Assembly (NCBI GenBank): GCA_905479265.1
Contig: CAJQLX010000002.1
Location: 1-34,599 of the forward strand
Reading direction: 5' to 3'
Origin: an uncultured Alphaproteobacteria bacterium
GTDB lineage: Bacteria; Pseudomonadota; Alphaproteobacteria; UBA7985
DNA length: 34,599 bases
The position numbers and the translations under genes are program-made. The notes beneath the pieces are model-generated. The model was not told the DNA's origin. It saw only the letters and a list, made by a program, of their open reading frames with translations, and searched no databases. Numbering within the stretch: position 1 is the stretch's first letter; the number at the start of each line of letters is the position of its first letter. Of this stretch, positions 7,134 through 16,259 are shown in pieces.

Positions 7134-8450
7134 CTACAAGCGATCCCGCAAAGCGTACCAGCTCATAGCGGCGAACAAGAGCGGCTGCCGCCAGCGCCCA
7201 CCGCCCGGAAAGGCTGGCGTTGGAATACGCTGCATCACGCGGAAATCATGGTCATCACCATCGAGCATATCCGCGAAAATCTTTCCAGACCGCGTGGCCA
7301 TCGCCAAACCGGAACCAGAATAGCCTGACAGGGAGAAGATCCCCTCGCCCAGCTCAGCGAAATCAGGCAGGCGCGGTCTGGTGATACCCAGCGTGCCCCC
7401 CCAACCATAATCCAGACGCACGTTCTTCAGCTGCGGGAATAAGTGCAGCAAAGGCTTGGTCACGAATTCCTCGATGCGCCCATGGAACTTGTAGCCGTAG
7501 GTCTCCCCCCCGCCAAAGAGCAGCCGCCGGTCTTCACTCAAGCGATAATAGTTCACCACAAACCGGCTGTCCGCCACAGCCACGTCATCACGGATCAGCG
7601 ACCGCGCGACCTCTTCACTCAGCGGCTCCGTCGCCACCACGAAGGAGTTGATCGGCATCACCTTGGCCGATGTCTGTGGCTCCAACCCGCACAAATAGCC
7701 ATTGCACGCGTAAAGGATCGTCTTCGCCCGCACGGTCCCGCCCGAGCCTGTCCGCACCACGTGCGGGTCACCACGCTCGACCTCGACCACGGGGGAGCGC
7801 TCATAGATCTGCGCGCCCGCTGCCTCACCCGCCCGCGCCAGTCCCAGCGCCAAGTTTAACGGGTGACAGTGACCCCCACCCATATCCAGCGTGGCACCAA
7901 AGCACCCCGCCGCGCCCAGCATATCCGGCAGCTCCTCTCGGTCCACAAAACGGATCTGGTCGTAGCCGTACTCCTCGCGCAGCTTGCGGGCATAATCGCG
8001 GCTGTGCGCGTCGAACCGCGCGCGGTGATTGGTGTACAGCAGCCCCGGCTTATAGCCGATGGGTATCGCGTGCTTGGCCGCAAGCGCTTGAACCAACACC
8101 GGCGCCTCGACGCCAATGCGGTACGCCTCGCGCGCATCGTCAACACCGATCATCTCCTCCAGCTCGTCTTGCTCGACCCGCTGGCCCACGCCCGCCTGAC
8201 CCCCGTTGCGCCCCGACGCGCCCCAGCCCGCCCGGTGGGCATCCAAGACCACCACCGACCGACCGCGCTCGGCACAATGCAAAGCCGAACTCAGCCCGGT
8301 AAAGCCCCCGCCGATGATGCAGATATCCGCCTCAACCGTGCCCGTCAGCGCCGGCCGCTCAACGGCCCCGACGGCTGTGGCGGCATAGTACGACGGGGGA
8401 TAGCGCCCAACCGCGTCGTCGTTCTTGTAGAGCAAAGATGAATCAGACAT
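7134..8450 (-). CDS. puuB: Gamma-glutamylputrescine oxidoreductase (FAD, DAO family)
   Basis: A 438-residue FAD-dependent amine oxidase. The dinucleotide-binding GGGFTG is at 47-52 with acidic D70 at the end of the second strand, then GWGASGRNGGQ at 76-85 and a C-terminal GITRPRLPDFAELGEGIFSLSGYSGSG flavin segment. PuuB oxidises gamma-glutamylputrescine to the aldehyde, releasing H2O2. Start ATG 8450 lies inside the end of puuA (8-base overlap), so translation is coupled. The next enzymes (PuuC aldehyde dehydrogenase, PuuD hydrolase) are not adjacent. Related DAO-family glycine/sarcosine oxidases are the main alternative; the puuA overlap makes PuuB more likely. Confidence 0.85.
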   Translation of the reverse strand: MSDSSLLYKNDDAVGRYPPSYYAATAVGAVERPALTGTVEADICIIGGGFTGLSSALHCAERGRSVVVLDAHRAGWGASGRNGGQAGVGQRVEQDELEEMIGVDDAREAYRIGVEAPVLVQALAAKHAIPIGYKPGLLYTNHRARFDAHSRDYARKLREEYGYDQIRFVDREELPDMLGAAGCFGATLDMGGGHCHPLNLALGLARAGEAAGAQIYERSPVVEVERGDPHVVRTGSGGTVRAKTILYACNGYLCGLEPQTSAKVMPINSFVVATEPLSEEVARSLIRDDVAVADSRFVVNYYRLSEDRRLLFGGGETYGYKFHGRIEEFVTKPLLHLFPQLKNVRLDYGWGGTLGITRPRLPDFAELGEGIFSLSGYSGSGLAMATRSGKIFADMLDGDDHDFRVMQRIPTPAFPGGGRWRQPLLFAAMSWYALRDRL

Positions 8451-9849
8451 TGAGCAACAAATGCTGGCGTTCCCAAGGACTGATGACCTGCATAAAGGCA
8501 TCGTATTCTTCGAACTTCAGCGCCGCATACATGTCGATGAACTTCTGCCCCAGAACTTCGGCCAGCTCAGCGCTCTTGGTGAACGCGTCCAAACCTTCCA
8601 GCAACGAATAAGGCAAAGCCCGCCCGCCTTCGAAGCTATTGCCAACGACATCGGCCCGCGGCTCTACGCGGTTCTGGATGCCCAGCAAACCAGCGGCCAA
8701 TGACCCGGCAATCGCCAAATACGGGTTGGTATCTGCCCCAATCAGCCGGTTCTCAACCCGCCGGTTGCGCGGGTTGGACCGCGGCACGCGCAGTCCCGTG
8801 GTGCGGTTGTCGTAGCCCCACTCCAGATTGATCGGCGCGGACATATCCGGCACCAAACGGCGGTAGGAATTCACATACGGCGCCCACAGGGCCGAGGTCG
8901 CGTAGGAATACTGCTGCTGCCCCCCAATGAACCAGCGGAACAAATCCGTCGGCTCGCCGTCCTTTTGGCTAAAGATATTCTCGCCACTGTGGATCGATTG
9001 CACCGACTGGTGAATATGCATGGCGTTCCCCGCATGGCCCTCAATCGGCTTAGCCATGAACGTCGCATAGCACCCACAGCGCAGCGCCGCCTCGCGCACG
9101 GTGCGCTTAAAGATGAAGACCTCGTCCGCCTTGTTCATCGCGTCGCCATGAACCAAATTGACCTCCAACTGCGCCGGACCGAATTCCTGAATGATGGTGT
9201 CGATCTCGACGCCCTGCGCCTCGGCAAAGTCGTAGATGTGGTCGATCACCGATTCATACTCATCGATCCCCTGCATGGAGAACGCCTGATTGGTGCGCTG
9301 CGTCCGACCAGACCGCCCCTGTGGCGGCTCCAGCGGCAAGTCAGGGTCCGTGTTCGGCTTGGTCAGATAGAATTCCAACTCCGGCGCAACAATCGGCTGC
9401 CAGCCCAAATCTTTGTACTGATCCAACACCCGGCGCAAAACCGTGCGCGGGGCAAAGTCTATGGGCTTGCCGTCCAGATCCAAAACATCGTGGATCACCT
9501 GAATCGACGGCACCGTCGCCCACGGTAGGGACGCCGCCGTGTGCAGATCCGGTTGCAAGATCATATCCGCATCAGACCACAGCTCGCGGTGGGGGCTGTC
9601 TGCATAGGATCCCGTGATGGTGGCGAAGAACACCGACGTGGGCAAGCGCGTCTGCACGCCCGTGAACCACTTGGCGGCGGGCATCACTTTGCCGCGCGCG
9701 ATCCCGGCGAAGTCTGGCGTGTGACACTCGACCTCTTCAACACCCTTCTCTTTTGCCCACGTACGCAGTTCGCTCATCCGGCCAGAAACCAGATCCGGGG
9801 ACTCTTCAAGGGTAATTTCTGGCTCCAAGGATTGGGGAAGTTCGTTCAT
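8443..9849 (-). CDS. puuA: Gamma-glutamylpolyamine synthetase (glutamine synthetase family)
   Basis: A 468-residue glutamine-synthetase-family ligase that joins glutamate to an amine using ATP. Metal and substrate motifs are present: APELEFYL, FGPAQLEVNL, GHAGNAMHIHQS and the C-terminal VPRSNPRNRRVENRLIGADTNPYL. Sequence features and its place between a putrescine-type aminotransferase and puuB point to PuuA rather than GlnA; the GlnA adenylylation-type tail is absent. A GGGAGA 6 nt before ATG 9849 is a good ribosome-binding site. It follows the aminotransferase stop by 21 nt and overlaps puuB, so the three genes form one operon. Confidence 0.88.
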   Translation of the reverse strand: MNELPQSLEPEITLEESPDLVSGRMSELRTWAKEKGVEEVECHTPDFAGIARGKVMPAAKWFTGVQTRLPTSVFFATITGSYADSPHRELWSDADMILQPDLHTAASLPWATVPSIQVIHDVLDLDGKPIDFAPRTVLRRVLDQYKDLGWQPIVAPELEFYLTKPNTDPDLPLEPPQGRSGRTQRTNQAFSMQGIDEYESVIDHIYDFAEAQGVEIDTIIQEFGPAQLEVNLVHGDAMNKADEVFIFKRTVREAALRCGCYATFMAKPIEGHAGNAMHIHQSVQSIHSGENIFSQKDGEPTDLFRWFIGGQQQYSYATSALWAPYVNSYRRLVPDMSAPINLEWGYDNRTTGLRVPRSNPRNRRVENRLIGADTNPYLAIAGSLAAGLLGIQNRVEPRADVVGNSFEGGRALPYSLLEGLDAFTKSAELAEVLGQKFIDMYAALKFEEYDAFMQVISPWERQHLLLNV

Positions 9850-9870
9850 GATTCATCTCCCAACGATCAC

Positions 9871-11259
9871 TTAGGCCATCTGACCAGCGACAGCCGCCGC
9901 GGTCAGGTCCAAGGCTTTCCACGCGCGCTCAACCAGCGCATCGATTTCGTCGTCCTTGATGATTAACGGCGGGCTGCACACCATAGAATCGCGCACCGCG
10001 CGCATCACCAGATTGTTGGCAAAACAGTTATCGCGGCACAGACCGCCAACCGTACCGCTGTTCTCAAACCGTCGCCGCGAACCACTCTTGGCATCGGGGA
10101 CCAGTTCCAGTTTACCCAGCAAGCCACAGGTCACCGCCTCGCCCACCAAAGGGTGATCGCCCAGCGCTGCGAACTTTTCCGCAAACACAGGCGCTGTGTG
10201 CGAGCGGACACGCTCAACGATGCCTTCCCGCTCCAGAATATCGAGATTGGCAATCGCCGCCGCCGCGCTGACCGGGTGGCCGGAATAGGTATAGCCGTGC
10301 GCGAACTCACCCATCTGCGAGACGCCCTCATAGACGTCATCGGTCAAACCCACACCGCCAATGGGCAAATAGCCGCTGCTCAAACCCTTGGCCATCGCGA
10401 TCATGTCCGGACGAATGTTGAAGTGGTCCGAGCCGAACCACGTCCCAAGCCGCCCAAAACCGCAAATGACCTCATCGGCCACCAGCAAAATATCGCGCTC
10501 ATCGCAAATCCGCTGAATTTCCGGCCAGTAGGTTTCGGGCGGAACAATCACCCCGCCTGCGCCCTGAATCGGCTCCGCGATAAAGGCTGCAACGCGGTCC
10601 TCGCCAATCTGGTCAATGGCCGCCTCCAATTCACGCGCACGCATCAAGCCAAACTCAGCCGGGTCCATGTCCCCGCCTTCGTCAAACCAATACGGCTGTC
10701 CGATGTGATGAACATCGGGGATCGGCAAGCCGCCTTGGGCGTGCATGAAGGCCATACCGCCCAGCGACGCCGATGCCATAGATGAACCATGATAGGCGTT
10801 GTGGCGGGAAATCATCACCGTCTTGCTCGGCTTGCCGCGACCGGCCCAGTATGTTCGCGCCAAGCGAATAACCGTGTCGTTGCTGTCCGAGCCCGACGTG
10901 CCAAACATGAATTTGTTGATACCATCCGGCGTCAACACACGCAGCTTCTCAGACAGTGCAATCACCGGCGGGTGCGTGGTCTTAAAAAAGGTGTTGTAGT
11001 ACGGCAGCTGCGCCATCTGCCGCGCAGCAGCTTCACCGATTTCGCTGCGGCCATAGCCAACGTTAACGCACCAAAGCCCCGCCATGCCATCCAGGATCTG
11101 GTTGCCGTCACTGTCGCCGATGAACACCCCGCTGGCCGACGTGATGACCCGCAAGTCATCCGTGCCCAAAGCATCGTGATCGGTAAAAGGATGCATGTGG
11201 CTGTTCAGATCAGCTTCGCGCATCACGTCAGTTGTCGGCAAGTTTCCCAAGGAAAGCAT
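9871..11259 (-). CDS. spuC: Class III aminotransferase, probable putrescine-pyruvate aminotransferase
   Basis: A 462-residue PLP enzyme of the omega-aminotransferase group. The PLP lysine is K291 in AMAKGLSSGYLPIGG, the pyridine-nitrogen aspartate D262 in ADEVICGFGR, and YHGSS (156-160) stacks on the cofactor. Members close to SpuC move the amino group of putrescine to pyruvate, giving 4-aminobutyraldehyde and alanine. Being first in an operon with puuA and puuB supports a diamine substrate. Taurine- or beta-alanine-pyruvate aminotransferases are similar, so the exact donor is less sure than the reaction type. The upstream 212 bp is shared with a divergent oxygenase gene. Confidence 0.82.
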   Translation of the reverse strand: MLSLGNLPTTDVMREADLNSHMHPFTDHDALGTDDLRVITSASGVFIGDSDGNQILDGMAGLWCVNVGYGRSEIGEAAARQMAQLPYYNTFFKTTHPPVIALSEKLRVLTPDGINKFMFGTSGSDSNDTVIRLARTYWAGRGKPSKTVMISRHNAYHGSSMASASLGGMAFMHAQGGLPIPDVHHIGQPYWFDEGGDMDPAEFGLMRARELEAAIDQIGEDRVAAFIAEPIQGAGGVIVPPETYWPEIQRICDERDILLVADEVICGFGRLGTWFGSDHFNIRPDMIAMAKGLSSGYLPIGGVGLTDDVYEGVSQMGEFAHGYTYSGHPVSAAAAIANLDILEREGIVERVRSHTAPVFAEKFAALGDHPLVGEAVTCGLLGKLELVPDAKSGSRRRFENSGTVGGLCRDNCFANNLVMRAVRDSMVCSPPLIIKDDEIDALVERAWKALDLTAAAVAGQMA

Positions 11260-11309
11260 AAAAGCGGTCCATCACTGTTCAAGTCGCGGACACACTAGGC
11301 GCACTTTTG

Positions 11310-11328
11310 GAAGCTTGAAAAGAGCTTC
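11310..11328. promoter_or_regulatory. Inverted repeat in the spuC/oxygenase divergent promoter region
   Basis: GAAGCT and AGCTTC, separated by 7 nt, lie about 50 nt upstream of the spuC start. Its place between two divergent genes suits a regulator-binding site controlling one or both. No regulator gene is present nearby. The repeat is short, so chance is possible. Confidence 0.25.
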
Positions 11329-11471
11329 ATGGGATGTCGCTGAGTAAAATCAGCACTTTTTCGGATTTCACCCCGCCACAAGAATACAGAAAGACAAAAT
11401 GGCCCCTTGAAAAGCAGCGCGTAAAGGAGTCACCTATTACCCACGACATTTATTGTGAGAAAGGGTCAATC

Positions 11472-12314
11472 ATGGCGCTCGTCGCAGTTGATTACACCAG
11501 TCCAACCGCCAAGCAAGACTTCGTCCGCTCCCTGCGCGAGACGGGCTTTGGTGTTTTGAAAAATCATCCTCTTCAGCAAAGTCAGGTTCAGGGCATCTAT
11601 GATGACTGGCGCGCCTTCTTTGGTGAAACGCGGAAATCCGACTTTACGGTGCCCCACAACGGCACAGGCGGGTTTTACCCGCAGACCATGTCCGAGACGG
11701 CCAAGGGCAACACGATCAAAGACATCAAGGAATTCTTCCACTTCTACCCCGGCGATGTCTGCCCCGAAGACCTGCGCCCCGGTGCGCAGTCCTATCACGA
11801 AAACGCCATGTCGCTGGCTTCTGAGTTGCTGCAGTGGATCGAGGATGAGTCACCCGCAGAGGTGTCAGCACTCTATTCCGAGCCTTTGTCGGACATGATT
11901 GAAAACAGCCCCAAGCACCTGCTGCGCATCCTGCACTACCCGCCCCTGACCGGCGACGAAGAGCCCGCAGCGATCCGTGCGGCGGCGCATGAAGACATCA
12001 ACCTGATCACCATCCTGCCCGCGGCGAACGAGCCGGGCTTGCAGGTGCTGGCCAGTGATGGATCATGGTTGGAAGTCCCGTGTGATTTTGGCAACCTGAT
12101 CGTCAACATTGGCGATATGTTGCAAGAAGTCTCAGCCGGTTATTTCCCGTCCACCACCCACCGCGTTGTCAATCCCGAGGGTTCGGACAAAACCGTTGGC
12201 CGGATCAGCATTCCGCTGTTCTGCCACCCCAACCCAAACACAGTGCTCTCCGAGCGCTACACGGCTGATTCCTACTTACAGGAACGCCTGCGGGAGTTGC
12301 GCGGCGAGGCCTAG
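11472..12314 (+). CDS. 2-oxoglutarate/Fe(II) oxygenase, isopenicillin N synthase family
   Basis: A 280-residue double-stranded beta-helix dioxygenase. Iron ligands H173 and D175 (AAHEDIN) and H230 (STTHRVVNP) form the facial triad; R244/S246 (RISIPL) is the 2-oxoglutarate-binding pair. The frame is open upstream to 11334, but ATG 11472 follows GAAAGGG at a good distance and begins the MALVAVDYTSP strand typical of the family. It is transcribed away from the polyamine operon. The substrate cannot be read from sequence. Ethylene-forming enzyme, amino-acid hydroxylases and flavonoid-type relatives share this fold. Confidence 0.85.
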   Translation: MALVAVDYTSPTAKQDFVRSLRETGFGVLKNHPLQQSQVQGIYDDWRAFFGETRKSDFTVPHNGTGGFYPQTMSETAKGNTIKDIKEFFHFYPGDVCPEDLRPGAQSYHENAMSLASELLQWIEDESPAEVSALYSEPLSDMIENSPKHLLRILHYPPLTGDEEPAAIRAAAHEDINLITILPAANEPGLQVLASDGSWLEVPCDFGNLIVNIGDMLQEVSAGYFPSTTHRVVNPEGSDKTVGRISIPLFCHPNPNTVLSERYTADSYLQERLRELRGEA

Positions 12315-12540
12315 CGCGTCGCTCCCTGCTCTCTCTGCGCGGGGGTAAGCAAAGAACCGGGAACCATGCATGGTAACGCGTGCGCGGTTCCCCGTCCTCC
12401 CGTGTGCCGAAGCGCCGCCGAAGCGGCGCCGACCGAAGCGGCCACAGGCCGCAGAGCGCGAAAACACCCAAATCCTTCTGAAAAAAGCACAAAAACTGCG
12501 GCATTTTGAACGTATTTTCGCATTTTGCGTAAAAATCATT
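12315..12540. other. Hairpin-rich intergenic region, no gene seen
   Basis: This spacer holds three strong inverted repeats close together. GGGAACC (12359-12365) pairs with GGTTCCC (12386-12392) around the palindrome ACCATGCATGGT. GCGCCGC-CGAA-GCGGCGC lies at 12412-12429, and GCGGCC-ACA-GGCCGC at 12438-12452. An A-rich stretch follows. It could be a transcription end for the oxygenase gene or a structured RNA. None of the hairpins is followed by a clean run of T on the plus strand, so it is not a standard terminator. It is not homologous by eye to the repeat family at 6337-7126. Confidence 0.5.
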
Positions 12541-12569
12541 TTGAATTTGCATGAAAATAGATGTAGATT
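12541..12569 (+). promoter_or_regulatory. Candidate sigma-70 promoter for the VWA gene
   Basis: TTGAAT and TAGATT are separated by 17 bp in an AT-rich stretch 78 nt before the proposed GTG start. It is the best-spaced pair in the region. It is a by-eye match without transcript data. Confidence 0.35.
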
Positions 12570-12646
12570 GCGCGCTGATATATGCAACTTTAGCGTCTTC
12601 ATTTCAAAGCTAGAGCTTGCTGAGAATTTTCAGACGGAGCACTATC

Positions 12647-14686
12647 GTGTCCTATATTTTCAAAACGTGCAAAATGCTGGCAGCGCTGGCGTTGGCACCG
12701 TTGTCCCTGCTCACGCCGGGTACCGCGCTCTCGCAAACCAATGCAGCAGCAACAGCCGCCCAATTCGCCGACTTGCCTCAGGCCATGTTAGTGATGGATT
12801 TCTCTGGCTCCATGTGGGGCTCAGTGAATGGCGAAGCGAAGTTTCAGGTGTTGAACGACATCGTTGATCGCAACTTTGATGACTGGTCCCAGTCGCTTGA
12901 ACTTGGTCTGCTGGCCTACGGTCACCGCCGCAAAGGCGATTGTCGCGACATCGAGTTGGCCTTTCGTCCCGGCGAAGTGCAGTCGCGCACGCTGCGGAAC
13001 TGGGTCAACAACCAGCGCCCTGTTGGTAAAACGCCGCTTGGCAACTCCCTTGTCACGGCCGCATCGTACTTCAACAACAAGGGGCAGGAAGCCAATCTGA
13101 TCGTTCTGTCCGATGGCATCGAAAGCTGTGGCGTGGACCCCTGCCGGATCGTCCGCGATCTGCAAGCCAACGGCGCGAAAATGACGGCGCACGTGATTGG
13201 GTTTGACCTCAACGCCCGCGATGCTGGCGAAATCCGCTGTATCGCTGACCTGACCGGCGGCACGTACGTTGACGCCAACCGCGCCGATCAACTCATTGAT
13301 GGGTTCAGGAGGGCGGTGGAGACCATTGCCGTCAAGGATGACGGCGCTGAAAAGGCTCTGCGGGACACCTTGGACAAATCGCTGGACGCCTTGCGCGATA
13401 CGTCCCAGCAGCTCGAAGCCGCCAACAGCCGGGCCGCCAATGCCGCAGACAACCTCGCCGAAGCCAACGCCGAAATCCGCCGGTTGACCGCGCTGCTCGA
13501 TGAGCGTGACGCCACCATTGACCAGCTGCAAGCGGGTCTGGAAGACTGTAACGACGAACTCGCCCGCCTCGCCGCTTTGCTCGATGATGCACGGGACACC
13601 ATCGACGTTCAAAACGACGCGCTGCGGGATGCAGCGGCTGAAAACCAGCAGCTGGCCAATGAAAACCAGCAACTCGCCGGTGACAATCAGCAGCTGAGCA
13701 ACCAAAATCAGCAGCTGAACAGCAACTTGGCTGACGCCCGCGACGTGATCGCTGGTTTGGAAGATCAGAACGAACAGCAAAGCCGCCAGATTGCGCTGCT
13801 CGAAGACACCTTGGGCGAGCGCGACAGTGTGATCTTGTTGCTCAACGAAGACTTGGCGGCAAAAGACGAGCAAATTGGTGGATTGAACCGTGAAATCGAT
13901 GGTCTGAACCGGGATCTCGAAGACGCCAACGACACCATCCTGTTGCTGAATGAAAAGAATGAAGACCTGCAAGCGATGCTCGACGAAGCCCTGCGCAACC
14001 GTCAGCTGACCGTCAGCAGCCTCGACTTTGGCGCGTTTGAAGGCACCACTGAGCCGGTTGACATTGCGGCGCTGGTGGCCGAGCGGGATTCCTACCTCGC
14101 GGCCTTGCAAACCCTGCGTCAAAACCTTGGTTTCGTCTTGGACCCACTGAGCCAAGCGCAATCCATCGCCAACGCGATTCCCGAAGAAGCCAACCCCGTC
14201 GCTGTGCCGGATGAGCTGAATGAAGTCATCATTCTGCTCGCACCGGGTGTTGAGGGCGAATTGCCAGACCTGCAGTGGACCCTGCGCGGGACGTCAGAAA
14301 ACGCCATTGGTGTTCGCGATGCCGGGTCCGGCGCGCGGATACCGCTGCCGTCGTTCCAAGGCGGTTACGAAATCGGCCTGCAACTGCCCGGTTACGAAGC
14401 CACTTTGACCGTCAACAGCGACCCCGGCGCCCCCGTAAGCCGCCGCACGGATTTGAGCCTTGGCCGCCTGTCCCTGTCCATGCCGGGCAGCAAAGCGGGC
14501 GTCTTCTTTACCACGGTGAACAATGCCGAAGGCGAGACCGTCGCGAAGCGTCCGATTGAAACCTCTGGCTCGATGTATTTGCGCCCGGGTCTTTACACGG
14601 TTCGCGCACAGTCCGAAGCCGACGTGGATGAATTCGAAGTTCAAATCTACGCTGGTAAAGAAACAGCCGTACCGCTTCGTTTCTAA
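12647..14686 (+). CDS. Secreted VWA-domain protein with long coiled coil
   Basis: A 679-residue exported protein. The first 30 or so residues form a signal peptide (LAALALAPLSLLTPGTALSQ). A von Willebrand A domain spans about 40-230 with a complete metal site: D51-S53-S55 (DFSGS), T129 and D156 (SDGIES). Residues 233-453 are a coiled coil rich in Asn/Gln/Asp/Leu, with ENQQLANENQQLAGDNQQL at 332-350. The C-terminal 200 residues are beta-rich. GTG 12647 is chosen because GGAG lies 7 nt before it; an upstream TTG at 12617 lacks this. It probably acts in the periplasm or on the cell surface as a metal-dependent protein-binding factor. No specific function is recognised. A terminator follows. Confidence 0.75.
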   Translation: MSYIFKTCKMLAALALAPLSLLTPGTALSQTNAAATAAQFADLPQAMLVMDFSGSMWGSVNGEAKFQVLNDIVDRNFDDWSQSLELGLLAYGHRRKGDCRDIELAFRPGEVQSRTLRNWVNNQRPVGKTPLGNSLVTAASYFNNKGQEANLIVLSDGIESCGVDPCRIVRDLQANGAKMTAHVIGFDLNARDAGEIRCIADLTGGTYVDANRADQLIDGFRRAVETIAVKDDGAEKALRDTLDKSLDALRDTSQQLEAANSRAANAADNLAEANAEIRRLTALLDERDATIDQLQAGLEDCNDELARLAALLDDARDTIDVQNDALRDAAAENQQLANENQQLAGDNQQLSNQNQQLNSNLADARDVIAGLEDQNEQQSRQIALLEDTLGERDSVILLLNEDLAAKDEQIGGLNREIDGLNRDLEDANDTILLLNEKNEDLQAMLDEALRNRQLTVSSLDFGAFEGTTEPVDIAALVAERDSYLAALQTLRQNLGFVLDPLSQAQSIANAIPEEANPVAVPDELNEVIILLAPGVEGELPDLQWTLRGTSENAIGVRDAGSGARIPLPSFQGGYEIGLQLPGYEATLTVNSDPGAPVSRRTDLSLGRLSLSMPGSKAGVFFTTVNNAEGETVAKRPIETSGSMYLRPGLYTVRAQSEADVDEFEVQIYAGKETAVPLRF

Positions 14687-14709
14687 AACGAGGGCTCACC
14701 GCTGAAATA

Positions 14710-14754
14710 AAGGGCCGCCGTGGTAGGAAATCACCACGGCGGCCCTTATTTTTT
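14710..14754 (+). terminator. Rho-independent terminator after the VWA gene
   Basis: A perfect 15-bp stem (14710-14724 with 14733-14747) with an 8-nt loop is followed by a run of six T. It lies 24 nt after the VWA stop and 36 nt before the next start codon, so the flavoprotein gene needs either a promoter in this narrow gap or read-through. Confidence 0.9.
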
Positions 14755-14789
14755 GTAAAAGCCACGCATCACCACCGGGTTACGTCACC

Positions 14790-16259
14790 ATGTCCTTTGA
14801 TCTCGTCAATTCCCTGTTTGCCCTTCTGATCGTTGCCATCCTTGCCGGCACCGTCGTTCTCTACGCGCTCGACGTGATGCAGAACGAAGACGCCATCCGC
14901 CGCAACTATCCCGTCATCGGGCGGTTTCGCGGCTTGTTTACGACCTTGGGCGAGTTCTTCCGCCAATACTTCTTTGCCATGGACCGCGAAGAACTGCCGT
15001 TTAACCGTGCCGAGCGGGATTGGGTCGATCACGCCAGCGATGGCGGCAAGAGCACCGTGGCCTTTGGCTCAACCAAGCAAATGTCAGCCGTCGGCAACGC
15101 GATTTTCGTCAACGCGTCGTTTCCGCCCTTGGCGCACGAATTCGAAGCCGCCCACCCCACGGTCATTGGCCCCGACGCCGACCAGCCGTTTCACCCCCGC
15201 AGCCTGTTCAACATCAGCGGTATGTCCTACGGCGCGCTGTCTGCCCCCGCCATCGAAGCCCTTTCGCGGGGTGCAGCGAAGGCCGGGTGCTGGCTGAACA
15301 CCGGCGAAGGCGCCCTCGCCCCCATGCACGAAGCCGCCGACGCGGATTTGGTTTTTCAGATCGGCACGGCGAAATATGGCGTTCAGGGCGACGGCGCGAC
15401 GATGGATTGGGACAAACTGCGCACGCTGGCCGCCAATCCGCGGATCAAAATGTTCGAGCTGAAGCTCGCACAGGGCGCCAAGCCGGGAAAAGGCGGGATC
15501 CTGCCCGCACGGAAAATCAACGAAGACATCGCACAGGTTCGCGGCATTCCGATGGGCCAAGCCTCCATCTCCCCCAGCCGTCATACCGACATCGCCAACC
15601 ACAGCGAACTGCACGCCATGATCGCCCGGATGAAGGCGGTCACGGGCAAGCCCGTGGGCATCAAAATCGTGGTTTCGAGCACAGAACTGATCGACGGCCT
15701 GTCGCAGAGCGCGGCAGCGCTTGGCACCGAGGGTCTGCCCGATTTCATCACGGTGGACGGCGGTGATGGCGGGACGGGGGCTTCGCCGATGCCACTGATG
15801 GATAATGTCGGCCTACCGCTGCGCGAAGCGCTGGTTCTGGCCGTTGACGCGCTGAACCGCCACGGCCTGCGCGAGCGCATTCGGGTGATTGCCAGCGGCA
15901 AACTGGTGACGCCCTCCGGCGTGGCGCTGGCGCTGGCAACGGGAGCCGATTTTGTCGTTTCCGCGCGGGGCTTCATGTTCGCCTTGGGCTGTATCCAAGC
16001 GATGAAGTGCAACAAGAACACCTGCCCCACAGGCATCACCACCCACAACCCGCGCCTGCAAGAAGGCCTCGACCCCACCGACAAAGCCGAGCGCGTGGCG
16101 CAATACGTGGCGAGCGTCAATGAAGACGTGGCCACCATCGCGCACTCTTGCGGTGTCCCAAACCCGCAAGATCTGGCGCGCAAGCACGTGCGGATCGTCC
16201 AGCCTGACGGAACCTCCCGATCCTTCGCCGACCTCTACAGGGCGGGATCGTTCGATTAA
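14790..16259 (+). CDS. FMN-binding glutamate synthase-like protein, membrane-anchored
   Basis: A 489-residue protein: one N-terminal membrane segment (about 7-28), then the FMN/iron-sulfur synthase domain of the glutamate synthase large subunit. The FMN phosphate loop is TVDGGDGGTGASP (321-333). C401, C407 and C412 have the C-x5-C-x4-C spacing of the [3Fe-4S] cluster in GltB. The N-terminal glutaminase domain is absent, so it cannot use glutamine as GltB does; an NH3-dependent or different substrate is likely. Such stand-alone members are common and mostly uncharacterised. Start ATG 14790 has a weak ribosome-binding site. Confidence 0.85.
   Translation: MSFDLVNSLFALLIVAILAGTVVLYALDVMQNEDAIRRNYPVIGRFRGLFTTLGEFFRQYFFAMDREELPFNRAERDWVDHASDGGKSTVAFGSTKQMSAVGNAIFVNASFPPLAHEFEAAHPTVIGPDADQPFHPRSLFNISGMSYGALSAPAIEALSRGAAKAGCWLNTGEGALAPMHEAADADLVFQIGTAKYGVQGDGATMDWDKLRTLAANPRIKMFELKLAQGAKPGKGGILPARKINEDIAQVRGIPMGQASISPSRHTDIANHSELHAMIARMKAVTGKPVGIKIVVSSTELIDGLSQSAAALGTEGLPDFITVDGGDGGTGASPMPLMDNVGLPLREALVLAVDALNRHGLRERIRVIASGKLVTPSGVALALATGADFVVSARGFMFALGCIQAMKCNKNTCPTGITTHNPRLQEGLDPTDKAERVAQYVASVNEDVATIAHSCGVPNPQDLARKHVRIVQPDGTSRSFADLYRAGSFD

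Noticed and set aside
11334-11471. N-terminal extension of the 2OG oxygenase from ATG 11334
   Set aside because: No ribosome-binding site precedes it, while ATG 11472 has one and starts the conserved domain.
12821-14161. A 446-residue minus-strand ORF
   Set aside because: It is the shadow of the VWA/coiled-coil gene, whose signal peptide, metal site and heptads are clear on the plus strand.
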